Below are positions 16,243-25,113 of a stretch of DNA of 46,399 nucleotides, piece by piece. A program made the position numbers and the translations under genes. Under the pieces are notes generated by a model, which had not been told where the DNA came from, did no database searches, and saw nothing but the letters and a program-made list of their open reading frames with translations. The DNA comes from Schoenoplectus triqueter (Eukaryota > Streptophyta > Magnoliopsida > Poales > Cyperaceae). Numbering within the stretch: the first letter of the stretch is position 1; each line of letters starts with the position of its first letter. Location of the stretch: NCBI GenBank assembly GCA_964058805.1, contig CAXKVV010000914.1, positions 1 to 46,399 on the forward strand, in the 5' to 3' direction.

Positions 16243-16610
16243 TTTGTCTATTGTATTTCTAATAATACTTCGCCCAAAATACTACCGGCAATTTTTCATA
16301 CTTAAAACTTTAATTTAAGTAGCTCAATATATCATAATTTTATAGAATACTAATTTTTATCATGTTTAAAATTAGTTTATCATACTTAATAATTTTTAGA
16401 AAATTATCCTTTTTGACATATATTTTTTTATATTTTTTTATTATTTTAGAACTATCTTTCAAAAATTATTAACCAAAGTAAAATAATTCTAGACATGATA
16501 AAAATTACTATTCTATAAGATTATGATATAAAAATTTTATTGAGCTACTTAAATTAAAATTTTGAGCATAAAAAATTAAATTTGGATCGGCAGCTTTTCG
16601 GCCGAGTGCG
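16243..16610. repeat. Foldback element, first of two tandem copies
   Basis: The arms are inverted copies of each other: TAAGTAGCTCAATA on the left and TATTGAGCTACTTA-like on the right, with TAGAATACTAATTTTTATCA and its inverse further in. The middle contains TTTTTGACATA near a poly-T run. The outer ends (CTATTGTATTTCTAATAATA and a degenerate CGGCAGCTTTTCGGCCGAG) are more decayed than those of the second copy. Confidence 0.7.
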
Positions 16611-16631
16611 ATATATATATATATATAAATT

Positions 16632-17040
16632 TTGTCTATTGTGTTTCCAGTAATATTTTGTCCGGAATGCTATTGGTTCAAATTTTATTTTTTTATGCTC
16701 AAAATTTGAATTTAAGTAGCTCAATAAAAAAATTATATCATAATCTTATATATACTATTTTTTTATCATGTTTAAAATTTTTTTACTATACTTAATGAAT
16801 TTTAGAAAATGTCACTTTTTGACATACATTTTTTTTTATTTTTCTATTATTTTAGAGCTATCTTTCAAAAATCATTAAGCATAATAAAATAATTTCAAAC
16901 ATGGTAAAAATTAGTATTCTATAAGATTATGATATAAATTTTTATTGAGCTACTAAAATTAAAATTTTGAGTTTGAATAATTAAAATTTGTACTAGTAGC
17001 ATTTTGTTCAAAATGCCACTGGAAGCAGAATAAATAAATT
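16632..17040. repeat. Foldback element, second tandem copy
   Basis: Same family and orientation as the copy just before it. The terminal inverted repeats are about 45 bp: left CTATTGTGTTTCCAGTAATA with a following TTTTG and GGAATGCTA, right TAGCATTTTG and ATGCCACTGGAAGCAGAATA. The inner arms again carry GTAGCTCAATA and TATTGAGCTAC. (AT)n separates the two copies. No coding capacity. Confidence 0.75.
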
Positions 17041-17429
17041 CTCTCTCTATATATATGTATATATGGAATATATTTGAAAGCAATGGTGGCCGCATGGATA
17101 TAGTTAAATAGGGAATGTATATCTTTGTGCAAGTATATATCTATACTTCTATCCTATACAAATAAAGAGTGTATGAATTATTGAATTTATCCATTAATAT
17201 TATCAGATAATGTTTAATGACTGAAATACTCATAGTTTAATTTATAATTGAGATTGATTGATTTTATAAAAGTGACGGTTCAAATTTTAGTCAAATTTAG
17301 TTTTTTTTTCTCTATTTTATTTTGCTATTATTTTACCATAATTTATAGGAGGTCTAAAAAAATTATATATCCAATAAATTAAACATCAATTATTATGTTA
17401 TAAAAAAAAAGAAAATTTTGTGTTGTACA

Positions 17430-17795
17430 ACCATACTTAGAAAAGAAAAATTATTACATTTTGTACATCAAAATTTTTATCCAAGAACTTAAGAGTGTTT
17501 ATAATTGATTTAGATATAAATTATATGTAAGTAAAATATATTATTTATTTATAATAAAATTAGAGCTAAATATAATTAATTTATAAAAAGAAGTTGTATA
17601 TGAAATAAATTAAATTTTAACTATTATTTAGTTTTATTGTAAAAAAATATGCATTGTACATCATACTTACAAAAGAAAAATTATTATATTTGTTTATCAT
17701 CTTTTATTAAATAATAAATTGATTTTGGGCATTAACTATATTTAAGTAAAAATATGTCATTTATTTATAATAAAATCAGCGCTAAATATAAATAT
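17430..17795. repeat. Diverged direct duplication of about 220 bp
   Basis: CATACTTAGAAAAGAAAAAT near 17431 recurs as CATACTTACAAAAGAAAAAT near 17661. TTTATTTATAATAAAATTAG (about 17541) recurs as TTTATTTATAATAAAATCAG (about 17758), both followed by GCTAAATATAA. This is an old tandem duplication with no coding content. Confidence 0.6.
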
Positions 17796-17799
17796 TTTA

Positions 17800-19140
17800 A
17801 AATTTAAGAGAGTCACACAACGGACATATTCGATGCTAGTTTAGTAAAAAAAAAAGTCACTGCAAAATTATGTCTTTTTAAATTAACTAGAAAATAGTAT
17901 TTATTTGAAATTCTGTCTCATTATGTTGGCTCCATTTTGAAAGCAGAATAATTCTGTCACGGAAAGATGAAAGTAATTTGATTGATTTTTCTACTCTTCT
18001 GAACATATTCTTAAAATGTGACATCTCATTTGATCTTTATTATCTTCATTTAAATAATACACGTCCGTAGCAAGTCCGCAACATCTCTCTTAAAAAAAAA
18101 TGCTTTTATTTTTGAAAAATAAAACTGTGGTGGCGGTAGGATAATAAAGTTTAGTCCAATACCAACTCTACTTAGTTCAGACGTCCACACTCTTCCAAAT
18201 TAAAATTAATAAACTTATTCACGTTTGACTTATTAAAAAGTTACGGCTCTACTTTTAGTGACCAAAAGAATTGATCAAAACTAAAAGCTCATCAGCTTCA
18301 TTGTAATTGAAAATAAATATATGTGGTCACTTTCTATCTTAACTTCAGCTCTGTTCCTTTGACCCGGTACCTTGTTTTATTATATAAACTATATTTCCTT
18401 AATTGCGCAAAAATGGATATTTAATTATGAATTATTATGTAAGTTAAAGCCGAAAACATGAATATTAAACGACTAATTAGTCGAACAGATATGATGTTTG
18501 CAAAATGCAATTTGATCCTTTTTTTTTTTTTAATGTTGGCTCTGGCAATGACGCAGTGCAACTATTTATTAATTTATTATTATTCATTATTGGCTAACAC
18601 GAACACGGCCAGTTCATTAATTTGACTGGAGAGAACAAGAACACGTGATTCTTGGAGAATTTACTTTTGGATCGAACAAACCATGCAAAACCATGTGATG
18701 TGACAATTGTGCATGTGGTCCGAGTTCAAAGTTTCGTGCCAAATTGGAAGCTACCATGCACTATAAGAATTTTTCTTAAAAAAAATGGATGGCAATATAC
18801 TAATTTATTTTTTGACCATGGAAAAAGAACTGGCGTGCATAATTTAAAAAATATATAGTATGATTCAATATCATAAACTTGATCAGTTATTTAATTCAAT
18901 TCTGCATTGAGAACAATCAAATCGAAAGTTCTAATAAAAAAAAACCCGTCAATAATTCAATTAAAACTAGTGAACTGAATTGAAATTAATTAATCCATTT
19001 GAACACAAAATTCCCAATCCTAGAGATAATCACCGTTGAAAATTTACATTTCTGTTACTGGCAATTCATAACATCAGATCAGCAGAAAAGTAGTTTTTTT
19101 TATGGGCCCTCGATTTTGAACAAATAAAATAACCTATTGT
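17800..19140. other. Intergenic, no gene seen
   Basis: The ORF at 18652-18858 has no recognisable domain and stays unsupported. A G-box core CACGTG is present near 18642 and a W-box TTGACC near 18359, but with no gene close by. Confidence 0.45.
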
Positions 19141-19174
19141 AATTTGTAGAATTTTCCATATTTATACATCTAAA

Positions 19175-19236
19175 AGTCAAACAGTCATCAAACAAACAAA
19201 ATTTGACCTCTGACCTTTGACTCTTTGATAAATAAA
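19175..19236 (+). promoter_or_regulatory. W-box cluster and TATA-like box upstream of the VQ gene
   Basis: Three W-box hexamers occur within 48 bases: AGTCAA at 19175-19180 (TTGACT on the minus strand), TTGACC at 19203-19208 and TTGACT at 19218-19223. A TATA-like GATAAATAAAC follows at about 19226-19236, some 90 bases before the first ATG. W-boxes are WRKY transcription-factor sites. That use here is inferred, not shown. Confidence 0.5.
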
Positions 19237-19324
19237 CCTCACTTCCCCAATCCAAAAAGAGCACATACCAAATTCAAATCCTCTTTCTATCTCTCTGGAG
19301 CACACACTCTTTAAAACCTCCTCC

Positions 19325-19333
19325 ATGGAATAA
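19325..19333 (+). other. Two-codon upstream ORF before the VQ gene
   Basis: ATG GAA TAA, in frame with the VQ coding region and ending 27 bases before its ATG. Such minimal upstream ORFs can lower initiation at the next ATG. Confidence 0.5.
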
Positions 19334-19360
19334 TTGCTCCTCTGTGTCATCTCAAAATCA

Positions 19361-19759
19361 ATGCCTTCCTCAAAGAAGGGGATCCAAGGACCAAGGCCGA
19401 ACCCCCTCAGAATAACAAAAGATTTACAAAAGGCCAAAAAGCCCTCCGAAACACCGAGCCGACCACCAACAATTTTTTACGAGCATACTCCGAAGGTCGT
19501 ACATGCGAGCCCACAAGAGTTTATGGGAGTGGTTCAACAATTGACCGGCCGATCTTCGACGCCTGACAGCGGTAGAGGGTTTTTCCAGAGTCAAGATCAG
19601 ACGGATGGAAGTGATGATGCCATCGGTTCGGTCGATGATTCGATGCTTCTTCTCACTTTGGGCAGGCACCAGAATTTAGAGAAAGCCGGTTCAAGTATTT
19701 CTCCTAGCCTTCAATTTTCTTCTCCTAGCGTTGTTCAATATAGTTTCCAGAAGCCGTAG
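19361..19759 (+). CDS. VQ-motif protein (VQ8-like)
   Basis: A single-exon gene of 132 residues, which is usual for plant VQ proteins (mostly intronless and short). The defining motif FxxxVQxLTG is present at 54-63 (F54, V58, Q59, L61, T62, G63). The N-terminal GIQGPRPNPLRI (7-18) followed by a basic stretch and PPTIFYEHTPKVVH (35-48) resembles the Arabidopsis VQ8/VQ1/VQ10 type as I recall it. VQ proteins are nuclear or plastid cofactors that bind WRKY factors through this motif. A Ser/Thr-rich C-terminus and a short acidic segment (about 83-94) follow. The ATG at 19361 is chosen because the frame upstream has only a TTG after a stop at 19331-19333. Three W-boxes lie upstream, suggesting control by WRKY factors. 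Family assignment is firm; the subtype is tentative. Confidence 0.9.
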   Translation: MPSSKKGIQGPRPNPLRITKDLQKAKKPSETPSRPPTIFYEHTPKVVHASPQEFMGVVQQLTGRSSTPDSGRGFFQSQDQTDGSDDAIGSVDDSMLLLTLGRHQNLEKAGSSISPSLQFSSPSVVQYSFQKP

Positions 19760-21946
19760 GTTTAAAATTTATTTTATTTTCTTCTTCTTTTTCTTTTTCT
19801 GGTAATATCAGAGAGAAGGGAACCTAGTTGTTAATGTTTATAGCATGTGTAGGATGCATGGGAAGACTTAATTGTTATCTGTATACATGACGCACAATTA
19901 TTAATTGTGAAGCAATTCATGTATAATTATATAATTTTATATGCACGTGTCATTTGAAATACATGCTAGCTACCAATTTATGCTGACAATGTTGATGGAA
20001 AATCTATTATCGTTGAGATTGTAGAACGGTTACTACCTGTCCCAAATGAATGCATTAAGGGGGTTAAGGGGGTTAACATTAACTGAATTCATTAAGTTAA
20101 TGAATTCAGTTATTTTTTTAAGGTAAATGGGTTTAAGGGGGTTAACACTAACTGAATTCATTAATTGAAGACAAATTTGCTGACAATTTATTTCAAGGAA
20201 ATAGCAAACAAAAGAATTTTAAAACCAAAAAACCATATTAATACAGTTCATTTCGAAAATATGCAAGAAAAAGTGCTAATAGAATTAGATTATAAAGGAA
20301 TCATAACTTCATAAGTGTTGCTGCGGTTTAGTTAGATATTTTTCTGAAGAAGAAAAAAGAACAATAGTAACACTATGCATGCATGGTTACTAATGGGGTG
20401 AAATCAGAAACGATCGGTAGAATGTTCAAGTAAAAAAAAATGGAACATCCGAATAAAAACAAATATATTTTTTAGTAAATTAATAAAGTATCTGAACGTC
20501 GGTTAGTTTCTATCTTGATGCCGCCCCTGATTATTAGTGCACAAAAAACCTATATAATGGTACATGTTTTCTGAAAGTAAAGCTTTTAGTCACAATAAAA
20601 ATGGATGGAGAAATTACCACAAAAATGGATAGAGAGGGAGCAAGAGATGACTAGTCAAGTTCGGTTGTCTACCGACTATGGTGGGTGTAATTGTGGATGA
20701 TCAGTGATCACGGCTGTCTACATATATAACAAATTGCTACATTGGTTTGGGGCAAACGTGTAACAGCACTACACATTGGTGGTGACTGGTGATTGATTAC
20801 CCAACTTTTTATCTGTGTTTCATTTATTATTATTTTTTTTGTGGCCAATGTTCTCTTGTCCACCGACCACTGGTGAATTTTTCATATTCCTCAGTGATTT
20901 TCCACTTCTTTGCTTCTTGTTTTACTGAATTTATATTTTTTCTTTTTTTTATACGCGAGTATAAATAAGTTGGGACTTTAATTAGACTTCACGAACGACT
21001 TCTCTTTTTGAAGCCAATTTCAATGATTTTCTTAAAAAATGTAAAACAAAAGAGGACCAGTACATTGTGCATGAGTACAATTGATACTCGGTGGATCTAA
21101 CTGATGGAGAACATATTCGACAATTTTATATATTATATTGATCGATTACTACAATTGTAAGATAAATTAAACTTTGTTTGATATAACTCCATCCCAAATA
21201 AAATCGAGCAAACGGTTATAGTCAGAACTCCCAAAATAACTCAAGAGTTGGGGGGGTGTAAAGTAAATGTATGATTTGCACTTTATTCCCGCATTTCGAA
21301 TTTAGAAAAGAAAAAGGGTTTCTGTGCGTTCACTTCTTTTCTTAATCGCAGCAGCCGCAAAAGACGACTGCATGAATTTACGCACAATTTGAAGGTTGGG
21401 GCCGCATGCCATGAAATTTCAGTATAATATGAACTTGTATGACCTAGTATACTCGGTGTTTTTTTTAAATAAAAAATAAAAAAGGAAATGGTAGGCAAGA
21501 ATATTCGACATGAATGGTTCAAATTTTGAACTAATCGCCCCTGCTGACATAACAAAATAATTATCAGGACACTGATATTGACACATTGTTGTGCCCTTCA
21601 TCAGTTTACCTCTCCATTTTCATCCCCTGCTTCAAGATATTAGGATTAGACCCCGCTCTTTGCGGCGGAGGGGTACACTCACAAAGGCAAGTATCGATTT
21701 ATTTAACATCAATGTTTAGGTAATATATTGATGTTCATGGTAAGATAAAAGTATCATCTTTATCTACCTTGGAGTCACATATAATATCACATGAAACGTT
21801 TAAAACTCTAATATCCCACAAAACATTAAAAACTCACAGATAATATCTCTTGGAGTCACTTTAAACTCACTTTAAATTAAAAATACACGTCTAGTGACCA
21901 ATCACTTCATTTGTAAGATGACTACTGATAAAATAGATAAATTGAT
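19760..21946. other. Intergenic, no gene seen
   Basis: This includes the 3' UTR of the VQ gene at its left. The two overlapping minus-strand ORFs at 21283-21601 show no domain. The palindrome at 20080-20112 and its nearby repeat are listed separately. Confidence 0.5.
20080..20112. repeat. Perfect palindrome with 16-bp arms, third half-copy nearby
   Basis: TAACTGAATTCATTAA (20080-20095) pairs with TTAATGAATTCAGTTA (20097-20112) around one G. The left arm and its preceding TTAAGGGGGTTAACA recur as a direct repeat at about 20130-20162. There is no coding content. Confidence 0.85.
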
Positions 21947-22159
21947 TTACTTGGTTGACCAAAAAGTATGACATACACTTAGCTCCTCTTCATTTCTCAG
22001 GTGCTCGCCATTATCAGCTTGGTGGTGCACGACAATCACGTCTTCTTTTCTGCAATTCTGGGTCAATCTGACAGCAACCCTAAAGCCCAGTGGCATATCT
22101 GAAATGAACACCACAACCCCATCTCCTCCCTTGTTGTTCTCAGTGATTCTTGCTAACAT
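21947..22159 (-). CDS. Unrecognised exon-like open stretch
   Basis: A 70-residue frame with ordinary protein composition, unlike the AT-driven ORFs nearby: it contains NKGGDGVVVFISDMPLGF, then RKEDVIVVHHQAD and LRNEEEL. A possible 3' splice site (AATCCAG near 22167) precedes it and a GTATGT donor-like sequence follows LRNEEELS near 21980, so it may be an internal exon of a live or dead gene. I do not recognise the family, and no partner exon could be joined with confidence. GC-rich DNA at 22480-22680 on the same strand ends in a donor-like AAG-GTAACTT and could be an upstream untranslated exon. The state of the gene is unknown. Confidence 0.35.
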   Translation of the reverse strand: MLARITENNKGGDGVVVFISDMPLGFRVAVRLTQNCRKEDVIVVHHQADNGEHLRNEEELSVCHTFWSTK

Positions 22160-23280
22160 TGACTTTATGACTGGATTTTCATATTATGTCATTTCTGCAA
22201 CCGGCTTCAGCTAGATTTTGTTTCTGGCATGAGCCGCGAGCAGATCAAGTGAGTGGATTGTGAGATAGAATTGACCTGCTCCCAACATATTAAGCATCAT
22301 TGTAATGTGAATACATGGATTAGTAGCTGATTTGTCTCAGAACCAGTGTGTTATTCTTTTGAAGCACAAAAAACCACCTAACTCATGCAGGTACTATTTT
22401 ATGTATGTTAGATCTTTACTGTTATGGTCATGATCCTCTAGTGAACTCTAAATATAAATTAAGTTACCTTGATCTATGCTGTCAGTCTTCCAGAGAGACA
22501 CAACCCCGTTGATCACCAGACTCCTTTAGCCTTCCAGCGATCTTTCTCTAATCCGATGGAGTGATTGAGAGGACCGGCGTCAGACAGTTTCTTCTCTTCT
22601 GGAACAGTGTTAAGAGAGAGAGAGATATCTGGATCTGTTGAAAATGAAAGGGTGCCAGAAAGTGGAGAAATGAGAGATGTTAAAAATCAACTGTATCTCT
22701 GCATATATATGGACGTCCATATAACAGAGTGCAGTTATACCTTAACAGGTCCATATCAGATCCAGATTCTCTCTTAATGGATTCGCTACTTAATCAGAAA
22801 GCTGTCTATGGTTGTGTTCTCCAGGGACCATCACTAAATCATAAAATCATTAATACGCATTCTACACATTAAAGGGCTCACTTCTCATGATATATAATAA
22901 ACCCGATACAGAATTTGATCACTTCATTATGGGTATAATTTGACAGTCCATTATATAATGTATTTATTACATATAAGTCCATACATATTGTAATTAATAA
23001 TAATTAATTCCAACAATGTATATGTACCAGTTTAGGGCCAAATCAACAATTCAGAAATGTAAACATGGGAAATGTAAGCTCTAACTCTTAGCTGTTTATA
23101 CTCAATCATAATCTGAAAATATTATCTCCAGTTTGGAGAGAACAAAGGAAATTCTCTTATCCTAGATACCATTACATAATACAACTTTTTCCATACATAA
23201 ATTGCATTTCATTGTGGAATTAAATGAATTTAAGATAGGTGATTATGAAAAAGGAGAAATCTAAAGTCGAAATAAAGCGG
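22160..23280. other. No gene established
   Basis: The (GA)n-rich stretch near 22613-22630, CT-rich on the minus strand, and the donor-like site near 22467 could belong to a leader of the exon-like stretch at 21947-22159. Nothing firmer is visible. Confidence 0.3.
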
Positions 23281-23288
23281 ACAATTAC

Positions 23289-23379
23289 CTGATTTGGTGA
23301 TTTTGCCAATGGGGAGGCCGAGAGAGACAAGCTTGGGGCGGGCAATGGAGGTGTCATACTTGGCCAAAAAGAACATAAT
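23289..23379 (-). CDS. Second unrecognised exon-like stretch
   Basis: On the minus strand an ATG at 23379 opens MFFLAKYDTSIARPKLVSLG, continuing for about ten more residues up to a donor-like GGTAATT at about 23285-23291. The base composition is richer in GC than the flanks, and third positions in this frame are C-rich (CAC, ATC, CCC, CTC), which suggests real or once-real coding. I do not recognise it. It lies on the same strand as the stretch at 21947-22159 and could be a more upstream exon of the same gene. Confidence 0.25.
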
Positions 23380-23395
23380 AAGCATGAAATCAAAG

Positions 23396-23466
23396 AACAT
23401 AAACATCCAACACAGTAAGCATGATTTTTGACATCAAGAAACATAAACATCCAACACAGTAAGCAT
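23396..23466. repeat. Perfect 27-bp direct repeat
   Basis: AACATAAACATCCAACACAG followed by TAAGCAT occurs at 23396-23422 and again at 23440-23466, a 44-base period. It is a local duplication just upstream (minus strand) of the exon-like stretch at 23289-23379. Confidence 0.9.
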
Positions 23467-23499
23467 AAAATTCAATAATTAACATGCAAAAATCCATAA

Positions 23500-24471
23500 T
23501 GAGTATCTAGCTAGGCGCGGTTGCAAGAACTTTGCACTTGTGTTGCTTTGTTCCATTTTCGTACATGACTGACATAGAAGTATTGTGAGCATATGGCAGA
23601 GAAACTATGTAAACCTATAGACATCAGAGTTTTATATAACATCAAACATCTTTTTTGAGCTACAGGTTTTCATTTGATAATAATTTGCATCAACAACAGA
23701 AAAATCTATAGCTTAAAACTGAATAAAAAAAAGTTATAAATTAGAATTGGACCTCAAATCTATGGAGTCAGACTCGACCTCGGTGAGACTGACATCGAAG
23801 CATAAGGGCGTTCCAATATCACCAATATTAGAAATGAATCTTATAAAAAAAAAAGGCATGCTTTCAAATTCGGCTTGTGTTCCAAACCGCCTGTGCTGTT
23901 AATACAATATGATATTTATAATTACACTGTAATGAGATTATTAAATGAGATATGGTCTAAAGCTTGTTAGGGCTAAGGACAAAAAACCAACCTTCCTTTC
24001 TAGTTGTGTAGTATGATGCTTGATTACTGATCTCCAAAGGCTGCAACAGTGGTCTGCAAATGTGTAATGCACCATAGAAAGTGTGATAAAATTATCAGCC
24101 ATCAACAGTGATTTATAACAATATATATAAGATAACATTTGGTGAATAAGGAACATGAAGGTTGAGTAACTAATAGACAACCCACAAGTCATAACTGCAA
24201 CCGATCATCACCATTATGTGCTAGTTAATTTATTTGTCAAATAGAATTAGTTTTTTCATTTTACTATGACAGTATTAAATCTCAATATGTTTTCTTCTTC
24301 CCAAGAATTGGGATTCGGCTGAGAGCTGTTGCAACGTATTTCGAATTAAAATGGGCGCTAAAGATCATTTGGGCTTTAAGCAGTATGCAAATGCGTCCGG
24401 CCCAATTGTAGGAATCCATGTGACAATTAACAAGGGAGAGTGCAGGATCAACCAGGAGGCTCAATAAATTA
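23500..24471. other. Intergenic, no gene supported
   Basis: The ORFs at 23941-24192 and 24282-24464 have no recognisable domain. The stretch 24300-24420 is somewhat GC-richer and could be a gene or transposon relic, but I cannot identify it. Confidence 0.35.
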
Positions 24472-24830
24472 TGTCAGGAGAATATTATATGACTAAGATC
24501 TCAAACACTGAAGCATGAGCTAGTTATAATCTTTGGAGCCTTTTATTCCTTTCTTATTCAGTTTTTTCTATCTTGTCTTTAGCTAGGTCTATAAAAGAGC
24601 TGATGCCATTATGTGAGAAGCCATCGTTGATGTAATCAGAAATCCTAAAACTTATTTCAATTATCCTATTATGGCTTGCTCATCAGCAGCCACTTTCCTT
24701 TTCTTGCAATTTGCTAAGTTGTTATCCAATTTTATCTCATTTTATCTTAGTTATTTAGTTAGTTCATTCACTTTTACAAATAAGTTCGTGACATGCTACT
24801 AGTATGGAGTCGGTAAATTTTATCCTTGCA
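24472..24830 (+). mobile_element. Copia-type LTR (5' LTR of a lost element)
   Basis: The segment opens with TGTCAGGAGAATATT and closes with TATCCTTGCA; the ends are imperfect inverses of each other and carry the TG...CA of LTRs. A TATA box (TCTATAAAAG, 24589-24598) stands about 120 bases in. The next bases match a decayed tRNA-Met primer-binding site. No second LTR was found in the window, so the element is truncated downstream. Confidence 0.55.
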
Positions 24831-24842
24831 GTATCGGAGCCA
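24831..24842 (+). other. Decayed primer-binding site
   Basis: GTATCGGAGCCA follows the LTR directly and differs by one base from the common plant tRNA-iMet primer site core, GTATCAGAGCCA. Confidence 0.5.
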
Positions 24843-25029
24843 AGCAGTTCATAATGTTTGGTTCAATTGGGGCCAAGGAGTAAGAAGAAAGATTAAAGAA
24901 CTCATTGAGTGAGGATGCATGACAAGCACGATCGCACGGAGAAGGCACAACGATTTGCCTTCACTTTAGGCTCGACGAAAGCGTTACCCTCTCTAATGAC
25001 TCCAAAGAGAGGGGCGGCAGAGGGTGAGA

Positions 25030-25058
25030 CGCTCTTGCTCTTGCTCTTGCTCTTGCTT
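25030..25058. repeat. (GCTCTT)n hexamer microsatellite
   Basis: Four tandem GCTCTT units and a degenerate fifth. In the plus frame they encode a run of leucines, in the minus frame a Lys-Ser run. No gene is implied. Confidence 0.85.
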
Positions 25059-25083
25059 CGGGTTGGCCTCGCGTCAAAATTTG

Positions 25084-25113
25084 AAATGCAGCATCCGACC
25101 GGATGCTGCATTT
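25084..25113. repeat. Near-perfect palindrome with 14-bp arms
   Basis: AAATGCAGCATCCG and its exact inverse CGGATGCTGCATTT are separated only by AC. It lies in a GC-richer island (24900-25120) downstream of the copia LTR. Confidence 0.9.

Noticed and set aside
19334..19360. N-terminal extension of the VQ protein (LLCVISKS)
   Set aside because: This stretch follows an in-frame TAA and opens with TTG, not ATG. The first proper start is at 19361.
19424..19669. Minus-strand ORF of 81 codons
   Set aside because: Antisense to the VQ gene, with no domain and no start context. The ORF at 19177-19437 is likewise a shadow.
20055..20075. TTAAGGGGGTTAAGGGGG as an interstitial telomere repeat
   Set aside because: It differs from the plant telomere unit TTTAGGG, and only two or three copies are present.
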